Shown here in pieces: positions 28,075-38,794 of a stretch of DNA of 64,000 bases (position 1 is its first letter; each line of letters opens with the position of its first letter). The notes beneath the pieces were generated by a model that saw nothing but the letters and a program-made list of their open reading frames with translations, ran no database searches and was not told the origin of the DNA. Source of the stretch: Marinobacter sp. ATCH36 (GTDB taxonomy: Bacteria; Pseudomonadota; Gammaproteobacteria; Pseudomonadales; Oleiphilaceae); assembly GCF_023555055.1 (NCBI RefSeq), contig NZ_JAMJPL010000001.1, positions 124,001 to 188,000 on the forward strand, read 5' to 3'. Both the position numbers and the translations under genes were made by a program.

Positions 28075-31000
28075 TCAGACCCACCGGCAGCGCGCCAGGG
28101 TGTAGTAAAGCAAGGGCACAACAACCACGGTCAGCAAAGTGGACATGGCCAATCCAAACACCAGTGAGATTGCCAGTCCATTGAATATCGGATCGTTAAG
28201 AATAAAGTAAGCACCCACCATCGCTGAAATAGCGGTCAGGGCAATAGGCTTGATCCGCACCGCACCGGCCAGAACCACGGCTTCGCCCAGTTCCACACCC
28301 TCATCAAGCAGCTGGCGGATAAAGACCACCAGCAGAATCGAATTGCGCACGATGATACCGGCCAGGGCAATCATGCCGATCATGCTGGTTGCCGTGAACT
28401 CACGCCCCAACAACGCATGGCCGGGCATGATCCCAATCAGCGTCAGCGGTATGGGCGCCATGATCACCAGCGGCAGAATGTAGGAGCGAAACTGTGCCAC
28501 CAGCAGTACGAAGATCATGAACACGCCCACGCTGTAGGCGGCCCCCATATCCCGGAAGGTTTCATAGGTAATCTGCCATTCGCCGTCCCATTTCAGGGTG
28601 CCTTTTTCAGGCAGCGTAGGCTGATCAATAAAATACTGCTCCGGGGCACCTTCCTGCTGTTTGAGACGCTCGACCATATCGAACATGCCATACAACGGAG
28701 AATCAATGTTCCCGGCCATATCGGCTGTTACATAGGTCACCGGCAGCAGATCCTTGTGATAGATCGCCCCCATCCAGTCGGCCTCGCGGACATCGGCAAT
28801 ACTGGCCAGCGGAACCAGATTTCCGCTGCGACTGCGCACCTGGATGGAAAGCAATACTGAAGGCTGGGCTTTGGCTCCCTCATCCAGAATCACCCGGATC
28901 GGCACCGGGTATTTGGCGTGGTCATCGTGGAGGAAGCTGACGCTGCTTCCACCCAGGGCGGTCCCGAGGGCACCAACCACCTGCGCCTGAGAGACTCCGA
29001 GCCTTGCTGCGCGGTCACGGTCCACCACCACTTCCCATTGCCGGGTTGGCGCCTCGAGAGTAGTGTCGATATCCACCAGCCCGTCGACGTCAGCCATTCC
29101 CTTTGCCACTGTGCGAGCCAGCTCTGCCCGGCGCTCTTCATCCACCGCGTAGATCTCGGCGACCACCGGAGACAACACCGGCGGCCCCGGCGGCACCTCC
29201 ACGATTTTCACGCTGGCACCGTACCTGTCGCCGATCTCGGTCAGCGGCCCGCGCAAGGACTGGGCGATATCATGGGACTGGCGATCCCGGTTTTCCTCAT
29301 GGCTCAGGTTCACCTGAATATCGCCATGATAAGGCTCGCCACGCAGGTAATACTGGCGCACCAGGCCGTTAAAATTGATGGGGGCCGCAGTGCCGGCGTA
29401 GGTCTGCCAGTTGGCCACTTCCTCTATCGTCTCCAGATGGCTTCCCATCTCCATCAGCACCCGCTGGGTCTGTTCCATCGGGGTACGTTCAGGCATATCC
29501 ACCACGACCTGAAGTTCGGACTTGTTATCGAACGGCAGCATTTTCAGGATAACGGCAAGGAAAACTGGCAGTGAGGCGGCGGCAAGCGTCAGGCCCACCA
29601 CACCCAGGCCCAAAAAACGACGCCGCCAGGGATGGTCGCCCAGGAACGGACCCAACACGGTACGGAAAATTCGCAGCGACACAGGGCTGACGCCGTCTGC
29701 AGAACTGGAAGCCTCATCCGCTTCCGCCGCCATTTCACCTTTCTTGTGTTTCAGTAGTCGGAAGGCAAGCCAGGGTGCTACCACGAATGCAACGATCTGG
29801 GACAGCACCATGCCCGCCGAGGCGTTAATCGGAATGGGGCTCATGTAGGGGCCCATCAGGCCGCTGACAAATGCCATCGGAATCAGCGCCGCCATGATGG
29901 TCAGGCTGGCCATGATGGTGGGGGTACCCACCTCATCGACGGCAACGGGAATAATGTCCTTTACCGCGTGCCGGGAGTTCCGGATCCGGCGGTTGATGTT
30001 CTCGGTGATCACGATGCCGTCGTCCACCAGTATCCCGATGGAGAAAATCAGCGCAAACAGGGAGACCCGGTTCAGGGTGAAGCCCCAGGCCCAGGAAAAT
30101 ACCAGCGTCAGCAACAAAGTAATCAGAACAGCCAGGCCTACAATCAGGGCCTGTCGCCAGCCCATGGCCGCCAGCACCAGCAACACCACACACAGTGTGG
30201 CGGAAATCAGGTCGGTGATGAGTTTGCGAGCTTTCTGGGAAGCGGTATCGCCGTAGTCCCGGGTGACCAGCACTTCCACATCCGCCGGCAAGGCGCGATT
30301 GCGCAGTTGGTCAATCCGTTCCTCGATGGCTTTGGTGATATTGACGGCGTTTTCGCCAGGTTTTTTGGCAATAGCGAGAGTGACAGCCGGGTATACTTCT
30401 CCGGGACGGTCCGCTTTCCGGTCCGCGTAGGCCGGCCCGAAACCGGTCATCACGCTCTGGTCAGCCACGGTACCTCCCCGGCTGATATCCGCCACATCTT
30501 CCAGATAAACCGCGGCACCATTGTGCATGCCCACCACCAGCCGGCGGACGTCACCGACCGATTCCAGCAGGGTTCCTGCCTGCACCGGAATGGAAAGATT
30601 ATCCCGGGTTACCCGGGCTTCCTGGCTGCTGGTGTTGGCAGCGGACAGGGCATTGCGAATGTCGTCAATGGTGAGGTTGAAGCCCGCCAGCAGGGCAGGA
30701 TCGAAACGGATATCCACCCGGTCAGGGATACCGCCCGTGGTATAAACATCCCGGGTGCCCGGCACCCGCTTCAGCGCTACTTCCAGCATATGGGCGAGGC
30801 GGGTAAGTTCCTCGCCAGTGTGGCCATTGACCGGATCAAAAAGAGTCAGGGTCATGACCGGAACATCGTCAATGCCCTTGGGTTTGACCACCGGCTGGGT
30901 CGCGCCCAGGTTGGCTGGCAGCCAGTCCTGATTCGAGTAAACCTGGTTATAAAGCCGGACCAGTGCCTCCTGGCGCGGAATGCCTACTTCGAACTGGACA

Positions 31001-31305
31001 GTGATCACTGCCTGGCCCTGTCGTGACACCGAATAGACATGCTCCACGCCCTGGATCTCGCTCATCACCTGCTCGGCGGGCGTGGCGATCGCGCTCTCCA
31101 CTTCACGGGTACTGGCGCCGGGGAAGGCCACCATGATATCCGCCATGGTGACGTCAATCTGGGGCTCTTCCTCCTTCGGGGTGACGACCACCGCCATAAC
31201 ACCGAGGATAATCGCAAGAATGGCGAGTAACGGTGTAAGATGATTGTTCTGGAAAACCCGGGCAATGGCTCCGGAAGGACCTACAGGCGGCAGTTCCCGG
31301 CTCAC
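28075..31305 (-). CDS. RND efflux transporter permease subunit (second system)
   Basis: A 1076-residue RND antiporter. N-terminal segment LTPLLAILAIILGVMAVVV and the family block VTPKEEEPQIDVTMADIMVA with PGAS are those of the NolG/acriflavin-resistance-like branch, which differs from AcrB in this first periplasmic stretch. Proton-relay acidic residues are in LFALIFSIGILVDDGIVITE. Start is GTG at 31305, eight bases after AGGAGG, overlapping the adaptor stop (GTGA). The substrate is unknown. It ends exactly where the convergent diguanylate cyclase ends. Confidence 0.93.
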   Translation of the reverse strand: MSRELPPVGPSGAIARVFQNNHLTPLLAILAIILGVMAVVVTPKEEEPQIDVTMADIMVAFPGASTREVESAIATPAEQVMSEIQGVEHVYSVSRQGQAVITVQFEVGIPRQEALVRLYNQVYSNQDWLPANLGATQPVVKPKGIDDVPVMTLTLFDPVNGHTGEELTRLAHMLEVALKRVPGTRDVYTTGGIPDRVDIRFDPALLAGFNLTIDDIRNALSAANTSSQEARVTRDNLSIPVQAGTLLESVGDVRRLVVGMHNGAAVYLEDVADISRGGTVADQSVMTGFGPAYADRKADRPGEVYPAVTLAIAKKPGENAVNITKAIEERIDQLRNRALPADVEVLVTRDYGDTASQKARKLITDLISATLCVVLLVLAAMGWRQALIVGLAVLITLLLTLVFSWAWGFTLNRVSLFALIFSIGILVDDGIVITENINRRIRNSRHAVKDIIPVAVDEVGTPTIMASLTIMAALIPMAFVSGLMGPYMSPIPINASAGMVLSQIVAFVVAPWLAFRLLKHKKGEMAAEADEASSSADGVSPVSLRIFRTVLGPFLGDHPWRRRFLGLGVVGLTLAAASLPVFLAVILKMLPFDNKSELQVVVDMPERTPMEQTQRVLMEMGSHLETIEEVANWQTYAGTAAPINFNGLVRQYYLRGEPYHGDIQVNLSHEENRDRQSHDIAQSLRGPLTEIGDRYGASVKIVEVPPGPPVLSPVVAEIYAVDEERRAELARTVAKGMADVDGLVDIDTTLEAPTRQWEVVVDRDRAARLGVSQAQVVGALGTALGGSSVSFLHDDHAKYPVPIRVILDEGAKAQPSVLLSIQVRSRSGNLVPLASIADVREADWMGAIYHKDLLPVTYVTADMAGNIDSPLYGMFDMVERLKQQEGAPEQYFIDQPTLPEKGTLKWDGEWQITYETFRDMGAAYSVGVFMIFVLLVAQFRSYILPLVIMAPIPLTLIGIMPGHALLGREFTATSMIGMIALAGIIVRNSILLVVFIRQLLDEGVELGEAVVLAGAVRIKPIALTAISAMVGAYFILNDPIFNGLAISLVFGLAMSTLLTVVVVPLLYYTLARCRWV

Positions 31306-32351
31306 TGATTCGCCTCCTCTACCGAATCGCTGACCAGGTTCAGTCGATCACTGCCTACCAGTTCGGAGGGGTTGGCCACCACCCGTTCGCCCTCACTCAG
31401 CCCCGACAGAATTTCCAGTTGGCTATCCTCCTGCACACCCGCACGTACCTGGCGGAGCCGGGGCCGATCCTCATCATCCAGTACGAATACCGCTCTCAGT
31501 TCGCTGCGCTGAATCAGGCTGCTGGCTGGTACCCAGAGAGCCTCGCGACGGGCAACGGGCACACCGACCTTCACCAGCATGCCGGGGAACAGGGAGCCGT
31601 TGGGTTCGTTCAGCCGCATGCGCAGCCGGAACGTGTGGGTTTTAGGATTGGCGTAGGGATAAAAGGTCATCTCACCGGTTTCCAGCACCCGGCCATCGGC
31701 AAGGGTAACCCGGGCCTGGCGCTCGGTGCGGGCCAGTTCTGCGTACTTCTGTGGCAGATCCACCACCACCCGGAGCTGTTCCAGGGATAGCCCGCTGAGC
31801 AGGGGCTGGCCGGGGTTGACCGACTCACCCACCTCAACATGACGCTCAGTAAGAATACCACCGTAGGGTGCCACGACACGGGTGTAGGACAGCTGTTCTT
31901 CGGCCTCGGCAACCGCGCCGCTGGCCCGTTCCACCCTTGCCCGGGCAGCAGCCAGGTTATTCCGTGCCTGATCAAACTCCTGGCGGGATACCAGTCCGCG
32001 TTCGTAAACCGACTCCACCCGCCCGAACTGCTGCTGCGCATCGGAAAGCGATGCTTCAGCCTCTTCCAATCCGGCCTCGGCCTGACGAAGGCGGGAGCGT
32101 TGCTCACTGTCCTCCAGCTGCACGATCAGGTCGCCAGCGGCAACCGAGTCGTCCACATCATAGGGCAGGCTCCTGACAGTACCACTGGTCTGGGCCGACA
32201 CGGTACTCTGCTGAACTGCTTCAATCACGCCATCCAGATGGATGGTTTCCTGAAACAACCGGCGCTCCACTGTTTCGAAGGCAAGTTGCGCCGCTGCCAT
32301 TACAGGAGACAACATCAATAGAGTGACGAAAAGGCGACGCGGGGAAAACAT
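31302..32351 (-). CDS. RND efflux periplasmic adaptor (second system)
   Basis: A 349-residue membrane-fusion protein with a signal peptide (RRLFVTLLMLSPVMAAAQ) and therefore probably periplasmic. Lipoyl halves are VSAQTSGTVRSLPYDVDDSV and VVAPYGGILTERHVEVGESV, flanking a short coiled-coil hairpin (about 75-150). GAGGT precedes the ATG. A good sigma-70 promoter stands just upstream, so this two-gene operon (adaptor, pump) is separate from the neighbouring TonB receptor gene, whose terminator lies between. Confidence 0.92.
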   Translation of the reverse strand: MFSPRRLFVTLLMLSPVMAAAQLAFETVERRLFQETIHLDGVIEAVQQSTVSAQTSGTVRSLPYDVDDSVAAGDLIVQLEDSEQRSRLRQAEAGLEEAEASLSDAQQQFGRVESVYERGLVSRQEFDQARNNLAAARARVERASGAVAEAEEQLSYTRVVAPYGGILTERHVEVGESVNPGQPLLSGLSLEQLRVVVDLPQKYAELARTERQARVTLADGRVLETGEMTFYPYANPKTHTFRLRMRLNEPNGSLFPGMLVKVGVPVARREALWVPASSLIQRSELRAVFVLDDEDRPRLRQVRAGVQEDSQLEILSGLSEGERVVANPSELVGSDRLNLVSDSVEEANQ

Positions 32352-32367
32352 GCCAACCTCACAATAA

Positions 32368-32397
32368 GTTATATGGTTATTCTATGAAATAATACAA
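32368..32397 (-). promoter_or_regulatory. Predicted sigma-70 promoter of the second RND operon
   Basis: On the minus strand TTGTAT (32397-32392), an 18-base AT-rich spacer, then TATAAC (32373-32368, 5/6 of -10). The AT-rich stretch stands out against the GC-rich surroundings. Transcription would start about 10 bases before the adaptor start codon, giving a short leader. Confidence 0.5.
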
Positions 32398-32436
32398 GTT
32401 TAACAGGCAGGCAGGCGTCTAACATTGAGCTCGGAC

Positions 32437-32475
32437 AAAAAAGCCCCGGGTGAAATAGTTGATTCCACTCGGGGC
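32437..32475 (-). terminator. Intrinsic terminator of the TonB-dependent receptor gene
   Basis: GCCCCGAGTG and CACCCGGGGC (minus-strand reading) pair over 10 positions with one mismatch around a 13-base loop, followed by TTTTTT. It begins 44 bases after the receptor's stop. Confidence 0.75.
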
Positions 32476-32518
32476 ACAAAGTCACCCGCCAGCTATGAGA
32501 TGCGGGCAACCGCCATTT

Positions 32519-34534
32519 TTACCACCTGGCTGTCAGTGCGGCACGCAGGGTCCTGCCAGGCTCATTAACTCTTACGGCTTCCGGGTTGAACGGATCAGTA
32601 TTGGCCCTGCTCACATGCGGCGCCCAGGTATTGTCAAACAGGTTATCCACGGCCCAGCTTACACTCAGATAATCCGCCAGCGGGTGGCTACCCGTGAGAT
32701 TGAAAACACCGTAGCCCGGTGAGGTGCCCGGGTCCTGGCCGGATTCCTGGTCAATGCGATCCTGCCTGCGGGCCAGCACCCACTCTGCCTCAACCGCATG
32801 GCCCTGGTATTGCCAGCCCAGGGTCTGGACGAACTGCACCGGGGGAATCTGCGGCAGGGCCTTGTTGTCGTCCCGGTTTTCACCGCGAACCGAGGCCAGG
32901 CTGCTGTTGGTACTCCAGGTACCATTGCTCCACCCCAACTGAGCCTCCAGACCCAGCAAGCGGGCATCGATATTGCGGTAGACGCTCACCTGGTCCTCAT
33001 TGCGGGTACGAAGGACAAAATCATCTACCTGATCAACCCAGACCGCCGGCCGCCAGTGCCAGCCGTTACTGCGGCCCGGCAACGCCAGTTCCAGCTTGTG
33101 GTGCTTCTCGGTATCAAGGGCAGGATTACCAACCCAGCGCTTCGACGAATCCATATTGTTCCAGCTGGCAATGTAACGCTCGGTCACGCCCGGGCTTCGC
33201 ACACTGTGGCTCGCAGTAACCGCCATCGACTGAACGGATGAGAATCGCCAGTCGCTGCTGGCAAACCCGCTGAAATTATCATCGGTCACTTCGGTATTGG
33301 AGGTGCCATAGATTGCCTGATAGGCATCGGATGCAGACATGGCCATCATGCCACTGCCGAACCCCCGGTCCGCCGCTGCCGGGGTCATTTCCACCCGGTC
33401 ATAGCGCAAACCGCCCCCCAGCTGAAGGGTTGGCGTTACCCGGTAGAATCGTTCACCAAAAACACCGAACCGGTCCCGGTCCACATCGGGCCAGAGCACA
33501 GAAGTGAGCATGTCGAGATCAGCACCACCGAATCGCTCCGCGTGCCAGTTGTTGGTTTCAACATCCGCGCCGATGGCCCAGTCGGTTCTGGCATCCGGGC
33601 TTTGATCCAGGGTAAACCGGAGGCCCCGGGTTTGGGTCTCGGACGCGGTAAGCATTTTCATATTGGCATCACGGAGGCTGAAGTTATCCATGATGTGGTC
33701 CACATCGGCCTGCCAGGCCAGCAGGCTCCAGTCGCCGTTGGCCACCGGTGCGCCAAGTTCAAAGCGCAGAATATCCGTATCGGTTTTCGGCGCGTCCATG
33801 CCGGAACCCGCATACTTCACATCCCGTTCTTCCTGGCGACTCACCAGTCCCTTGATATAGAAGCCGTTGTCCGCTCTCCAGGCTGTGTCCATGCGTGCCT
33901 CGGCATTCTTGTAGGCACTGCGGACCTCATTGCCGTCGCCGTCCTCGTAGTCGTCGGCCTCATCATAGCCACCAGCCAGACGCAGCCATCCGCTCTCGCT
34001 CCCGACCGCTGCACCGCCATTAACCAGTTTGCCATTGCCATTGTCGGCGCCTCCCAACGTCAGGTGTCCGGTTGTTGCAGCGTTATTGAACGCCGGGGCC
34101 GCGGTAGTCGCAATGACCTGACCGCCGGTTATCGGCCCCCAACGCAGCGTCTGATTGCTGGTGCGCACCTCCAGCAGGGGCGCCAGCGCTGCACTCAGGC
34201 GGCTGGTGGGTGGGTCCATGCGGTTGGGGCAGGCGCCTTCCACACGGATTCCATCCAGAAGTACATCTACCCGTTCCTGGCCCTGCCCCCGGACAACAGG
34301 ATCCAGTCCCCGACCACCCATGCGGGAAAGCGAAACCGAGGGATTGGCGGACAGGCGCCCCACCGGCTCGGGTTTCACTGCAGCCCCATTCAACCGGGCG
34401 ATTTCCGGAGAGCGGCCCTCAGTTACCCTTATCAGCAAAGGATCGGCCGGCTCTGGCTCAGCCTGAACGAACGGGATAACGGCACAGCTGGCCATGCTCA
34501 GGCCGATACAACGAGCCAGGTGTCTGATTACCAT
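32519..34534 (-). CDS. TonB-dependent receptor, copper-receptor (OprC/NosA) type
   Basis: A 671-residue outer-membrane receptor: signal peptide (IRHLARCIGLSMASCAVIPF to VQA), plug domain (about 60-170) and a 22-strand barrel ending in the terminal aromatic LRAALTARW. The plug segment DGIRVEGACPNRMDPPTS is the hallmark of the TonB-dependent copper receptor group (OprC, NosA). Members bind copper, in some cases via Cys/Met sites; the Cys and Met here are in place. ATG 34534 follows AAGGA. Uptake needs TonB/ExbBD encoded elsewhere. A terminator follows, so it is probably a single-gene transcript. Copper specificity is inferred from the motif. Confidence 0.9.
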   Translation of the reverse strand: MVIRHLARCIGLSMASCAVIPFVQAEPEPADPLLIRVTEGRSPEIARLNGAAVKPEPVGRLSANPSVSLSRMGGRGLDPVVRGQGQERVDVLLDGIRVEGACPNRMDPPTSRLSAALAPLLEVRTSNQTLRWGPITGGQVIATTAAPAFNNAATTGHLTLGGADNGNGKLVNGGAAVGSESGWLRLAGGYDEADDYEDGDGNEVRSAYKNAEARMDTAWRADNGFYIKGLVSRQEERDVKYAGSGMDAPKTDTDILRFELGAPVANGDWSLLAWQADVDHIMDNFSLRDANMKMLTASETQTRGLRFTLDQSPDARTDWAIGADVETNNWHAERFGGADLDMLTSVLWPDVDRDRFGVFGERFYRVTPTLQLGGGLRYDRVEMTPAAADRGFGSGMMAMSASDAYQAIYGTSNTEVTDDNFSGFASSDWRFSSVQSMAVTASHSVRSPGVTERYIASWNNMDSSKRWVGNPALDTEKHHKLELALPGRSNGWHWRPAVWVDQVDDFVLRTRNEDQVSVYRNIDARLLGLEAQLGWSNGTWSTNSSLASVRGENRDDNKALPQIPPVQFVQTLGWQYQGHAVEAEWVLARRQDRIDQESGQDPGTSPGYGVFNLTGSHPLADYLSVSWAVDNLFDNTWAPHVSRANTDPFNPEAVRVNEPGRTLRAALTARW

Positions 34535-34642
34535 CTGAAAGTGGTCCTTGTTGGATGCACGAGTCGTTACCGAGATCTGTTGAACAGGCAGAAGTGTATG
34601 CCGCCAACCTCTCCATGGCTTGAGACACAATGCCGCACCCCT

Positions 34643-34660
34643 TTCGGGGTACTCCCCGAA
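34643..34660. other. Short perfect hairpin before gdhA
   Basis: TTCGGGG and CCCCGAA form a 7-bp stem around a 4-base loop in the 263-base divergent gap between the receptor and gdhA. No T-run follows on either strand, so it is not a terminator. It overlaps a GTACTCC direct repeat and may be a regulatory site. Confidence 0.4.
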
Positions 34661-34761
34661 GTACTCCAAAAAATACGGTAAGGATATTTCTTTTCGAACT
34701 TGCCAATAAGTGCCCCGCTATGGTGCAATCTATGGCCTTTTTTGGCCGACTGTATTTTTAA

Positions 34762-36147
<1,386 letters not shown>

Positions 36148-36154
36148 TCCAGCC

Positions 36155-38731
36155 ATGACTGATAAAGAACTTCTCCAGCCTGATGACCGGATATCCACCG
36201 GCCTGACCGGGCTGGACGAGGTTCTGGACAGTCTGCGAATCGGTGACAACGTGGTCTGGCGGGTCTCGGATCTGAATGACTACCGTCGGTTCGTACTCCC
36301 CTTTCTGGATGCCGCCGCCGACACCGGCCGGCAAATCATTTATCTCCGCTTTGGCGAACACCCGCCCATCATCGAAGAACATCCTGCCGTTCGCACCATC
36401 AGGATCGACGCACTGGGCGGCTTCGAGAGCTTTACCAGCCGGGTCTGGCACCTTATAGAACAGCACGGCCGCGGTGCGTTTTACGTCTGCGACAGCCTCA
36501 GTGAGCTGCTCAATGCCTGGGCCACCGATGCCATGGTGGGCAACTTCTTCCGGGTGGTGTGCCCGTTCCTGTTCGAACTGGACACCGTGGCCTGGTTTGC
36601 CCTGCACCCCGACCGACATTCCCGCATGACCCTGGATCGCATCCGCGAGACCACCCAGGTGATGATCGACGTGCAACGCCATGGCGACAACGTGCAGATT
36701 CACCCGACCAAGGCCTGGCGCCGGCAGTCTCCCACCATGTTCCTGCCCCACCGGGAGCAGGACGGGCAGTTCCGGCCCATTACCGACAGCAGTGACGCTA
36801 CCCGGCTACAGGCAGATCTCGAGCTTGAACACCTGCACCGCCAGCCGCTACTGGATTACTGGGACCGGCTGTTTCAGGAGGCCAGCCGGGCGCTGTCTGA
36901 ACAGGATGAGGGCTGCATCACCGATTTACAGGAGCAGGTGCTGCAGGTACTGATCAGCCGGGATCCGCAGATACTGGAACTGGCACGGCGCTACCTGTCA
37001 CTGGAAGATCTGCTGGGCATCCGCAGCCGGATGGTCGGTAGCGGCTATATCGGTGGCAAAGCCACCGGCATGCTGATTGCCCGGAACATCCTGCTCAAAG
37101 AATGCCCGGAGTTGTGGCAACAATATCTGGAGCCCCACGATTCCAGCTATCTTGGCACCGACGCTTACTACGCATTCCTGGTACATAACAGGCTGTGGCC
37201 ATCGATCATGCGCCAGCGGTCCGAAGACGGATATCTGACGGAAGCTCCGGCATTGCGAGAAGGCATAATCGCCGGCGGCTTCCCCCACGAAGTCCGGACC
37301 GAGCTGGAGCGGTTGCTGGATCACTACGGCCAGTATCCGATACTGGTACGCTCATCAAGCCTGCAGGAAGACGGTTTCGGAAATGCCTTTGCCGGCAAGT
37401 ACGACAGCGTATTCCTGGTCAACCAGGGCTCGCCGGAGCAACGGCTGGCAGCACTGGAGAATGCTATTCGCCAGGTCTATGCCTCCTCCATGAGTGACGA
37501 TGCCCTGCGTTACCGCCAACAGCGCGGGCTGGACCAGCGGGAGGAGCCCATGGCATTGCTGATCCAGAGGGTCAACGGCCGTTTTCATGGTCGTTACTAC
37601 CTGCCGGATGCAGCAGGCGTGGGGGTCTCCCGCAATACCTTCGCGTGGGACAACACCATGGACCCGAAAGCCGGAATGGTCAGGCTGGTCATGGGGCTTG
37701 GTACCCGGGCGGTGGATCGGATCGAAGGGGATCACGCCTGCGTAATGGCCCTGGACCAGCCCATGCGGCAGCCTTTTCGAAACCAGGACGAATCCTATCA
37801 GTTCTCACAGCACCTGGTGGATCTGCTGGACCTGCACGACGGAACCCTGAGCACCCGCCCGCTCAGCCAGTTACTGGAAAACACCACCGGCCTGCCCATG
37901 GCCCACCTGGCGGAAGTGGACCGGGCGGCGACCATGAGCGCTGAACAGATCGGGCTGGAAGGCCCGGTCTGGCGCCTGACTTTTCGGCCCTTGGTGCAAC
38001 AGGGTGCCTTTATTTCAAGGCTTTCTTCCATGCTGCAGGCTCTGGAAGCGGGCTATCGACACCCGGTGGATGTGGAGTTCACCCTGCACCTGGATGACCA
38101 TGGCGATCCATCCTTCAATCTGGTGCAGTGTCGGCCGCTGGCAACTGTCGGGGAAACAGGGCCGGTGAACATCCCGGACTCACTACCGGAAGAAAGGATT
38201 CTGTTCCGTACCAAAGGGCACTTTATGGGCGGCAACATCAACCTGACTATCCAACGGGTGATCCGTGTGGACGGGCCGATCTACGCCAGGCTTAATTCCA
38301 ATCAGCGCTACGAGGTCGCCCGGCTGGTTGGTGAACAGGTTCGATCCTCCAATACTCCGACGTTGCTGATCGGCCCGGGCCGGTGGGGCACCAGCAGCCC
38401 GGAGCTGGGCGTTCCCGCCCGTTTTTCAGACATTGCCGGCATAGCCGCGCTGGTGGAAGTGTCAGAAAGTGCCGGTCAGATGATTCCGGACCTGTCTTAC
38501 GGATCGCATTTTTTCCAGGATCTGGTGGAAACCGGCGTTGCCTATGCCGCCCTGTTTCCGCAAACCAGTCACTGCCAGTATTTTCCGGAACATCTGGAGA
38601 AAACATCTGCCTCAGCGGCGCAAATACCATCCCCTGGCAGTGCGATCCGGGTTCATGACCTCACGGACCGGCCACTTCATTTGCGAGGCGATATCGTCCG
38701 CCAGCAACTGATCTGTTACTTCACTGATTGA
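36155..38731 (+). CDS. Pseudo-KaiC / PEP-pyruvate-binding (PPDK_N) domain protein
   Basis: An 858-residue soluble protein. Residues 1-210 look KaiC/RecA-like (ISTGLTGLDEVLDSLRIGDN) but the Walker A loop is gone, replaced by VSDLNDYRRF, so it probably cannot hydrolyse ATP there. From about 295 comes a PPDK_N/PEP-synthase ATP-binding domain (GGKATGM near 299, ILVRSSSLQEDGFGNAFAGK near 395), and near 740 a conserved GPGRWGTSSPELG segment. The phosphohistidine swivel domain and the PEP-binding barrel of full PpsA/PPDK are not visible, so it is not a complete synthase. Co-transcribed with gdhA. A regulatory or phosphotransfer role is an inference. Confidence 0.8.
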   Translation: MTDKELLQPDDRISTGLTGLDEVLDSLRIGDNVVWRVSDLNDYRRFVLPFLDAAADTGRQIIYLRFGEHPPIIEEHPAVRTIRIDALGGFESFTSRVWHLIEQHGRGAFYVCDSLSELLNAWATDAMVGNFFRVVCPFLFELDTVAWFALHPDRHSRMTLDRIRETTQVMIDVQRHGDNVQIHPTKAWRRQSPTMFLPHREQDGQFRPITDSSDATRLQADLELEHLHRQPLLDYWDRLFQEASRALSEQDEGCITDLQEQVLQVLISRDPQILELARRYLSLEDLLGIRSRMVGSGYIGGKATGMLIARNILLKECPELWQQYLEPHDSSYLGTDAYYAFLVHNRLWPSIMRQRSEDGYLTEAPALREGIIAGGFPHEVRTELERLLDHYGQYPILVRSSSLQEDGFGNAFAGKYDSVFLVNQGSPEQRLAALENAIRQVYASSMSDDALRYRQQRGLDQREEPMALLIQRVNGRFHGRYYLPDAAGVGVSRNTFAWDNTMDPKAGMVRLVMGLGTRAVDRIEGDHACVMALDQPMRQPFRNQDESYQFSQHLVDLLDLHDGTLSTRPLSQLLENTTGLPMAHLAEVDRAATMSAEQIGLEGPVWRLTFRPLVQQGAFISRLSSMLQALEAGYRHPVDVEFTLHLDDHGDPSFNLVQCRPLATVGETGPVNIPDSLPEERILFRTKGHFMGGNINLTIQRVIRVDGPIYARLNSNQRYEVARLVGEQVRSSNTPTLLIGPGRWGTSSPELGVPARFSDIAGIAALVEVSESAGQMIPDLSYGSHFFQDLVETGVAYAALFPQTSHCQYFPEHLEKTSASAAQIPSPGSAIRVHDLTDRPLHLRGDIVRQQLICYFTD

Positions 38732-38794
38732 CCCCCGGCAATCATTCGCACATTTTCCCACCGGGCCCCGGTGTCTGCTGATAGAATCCCGCCC

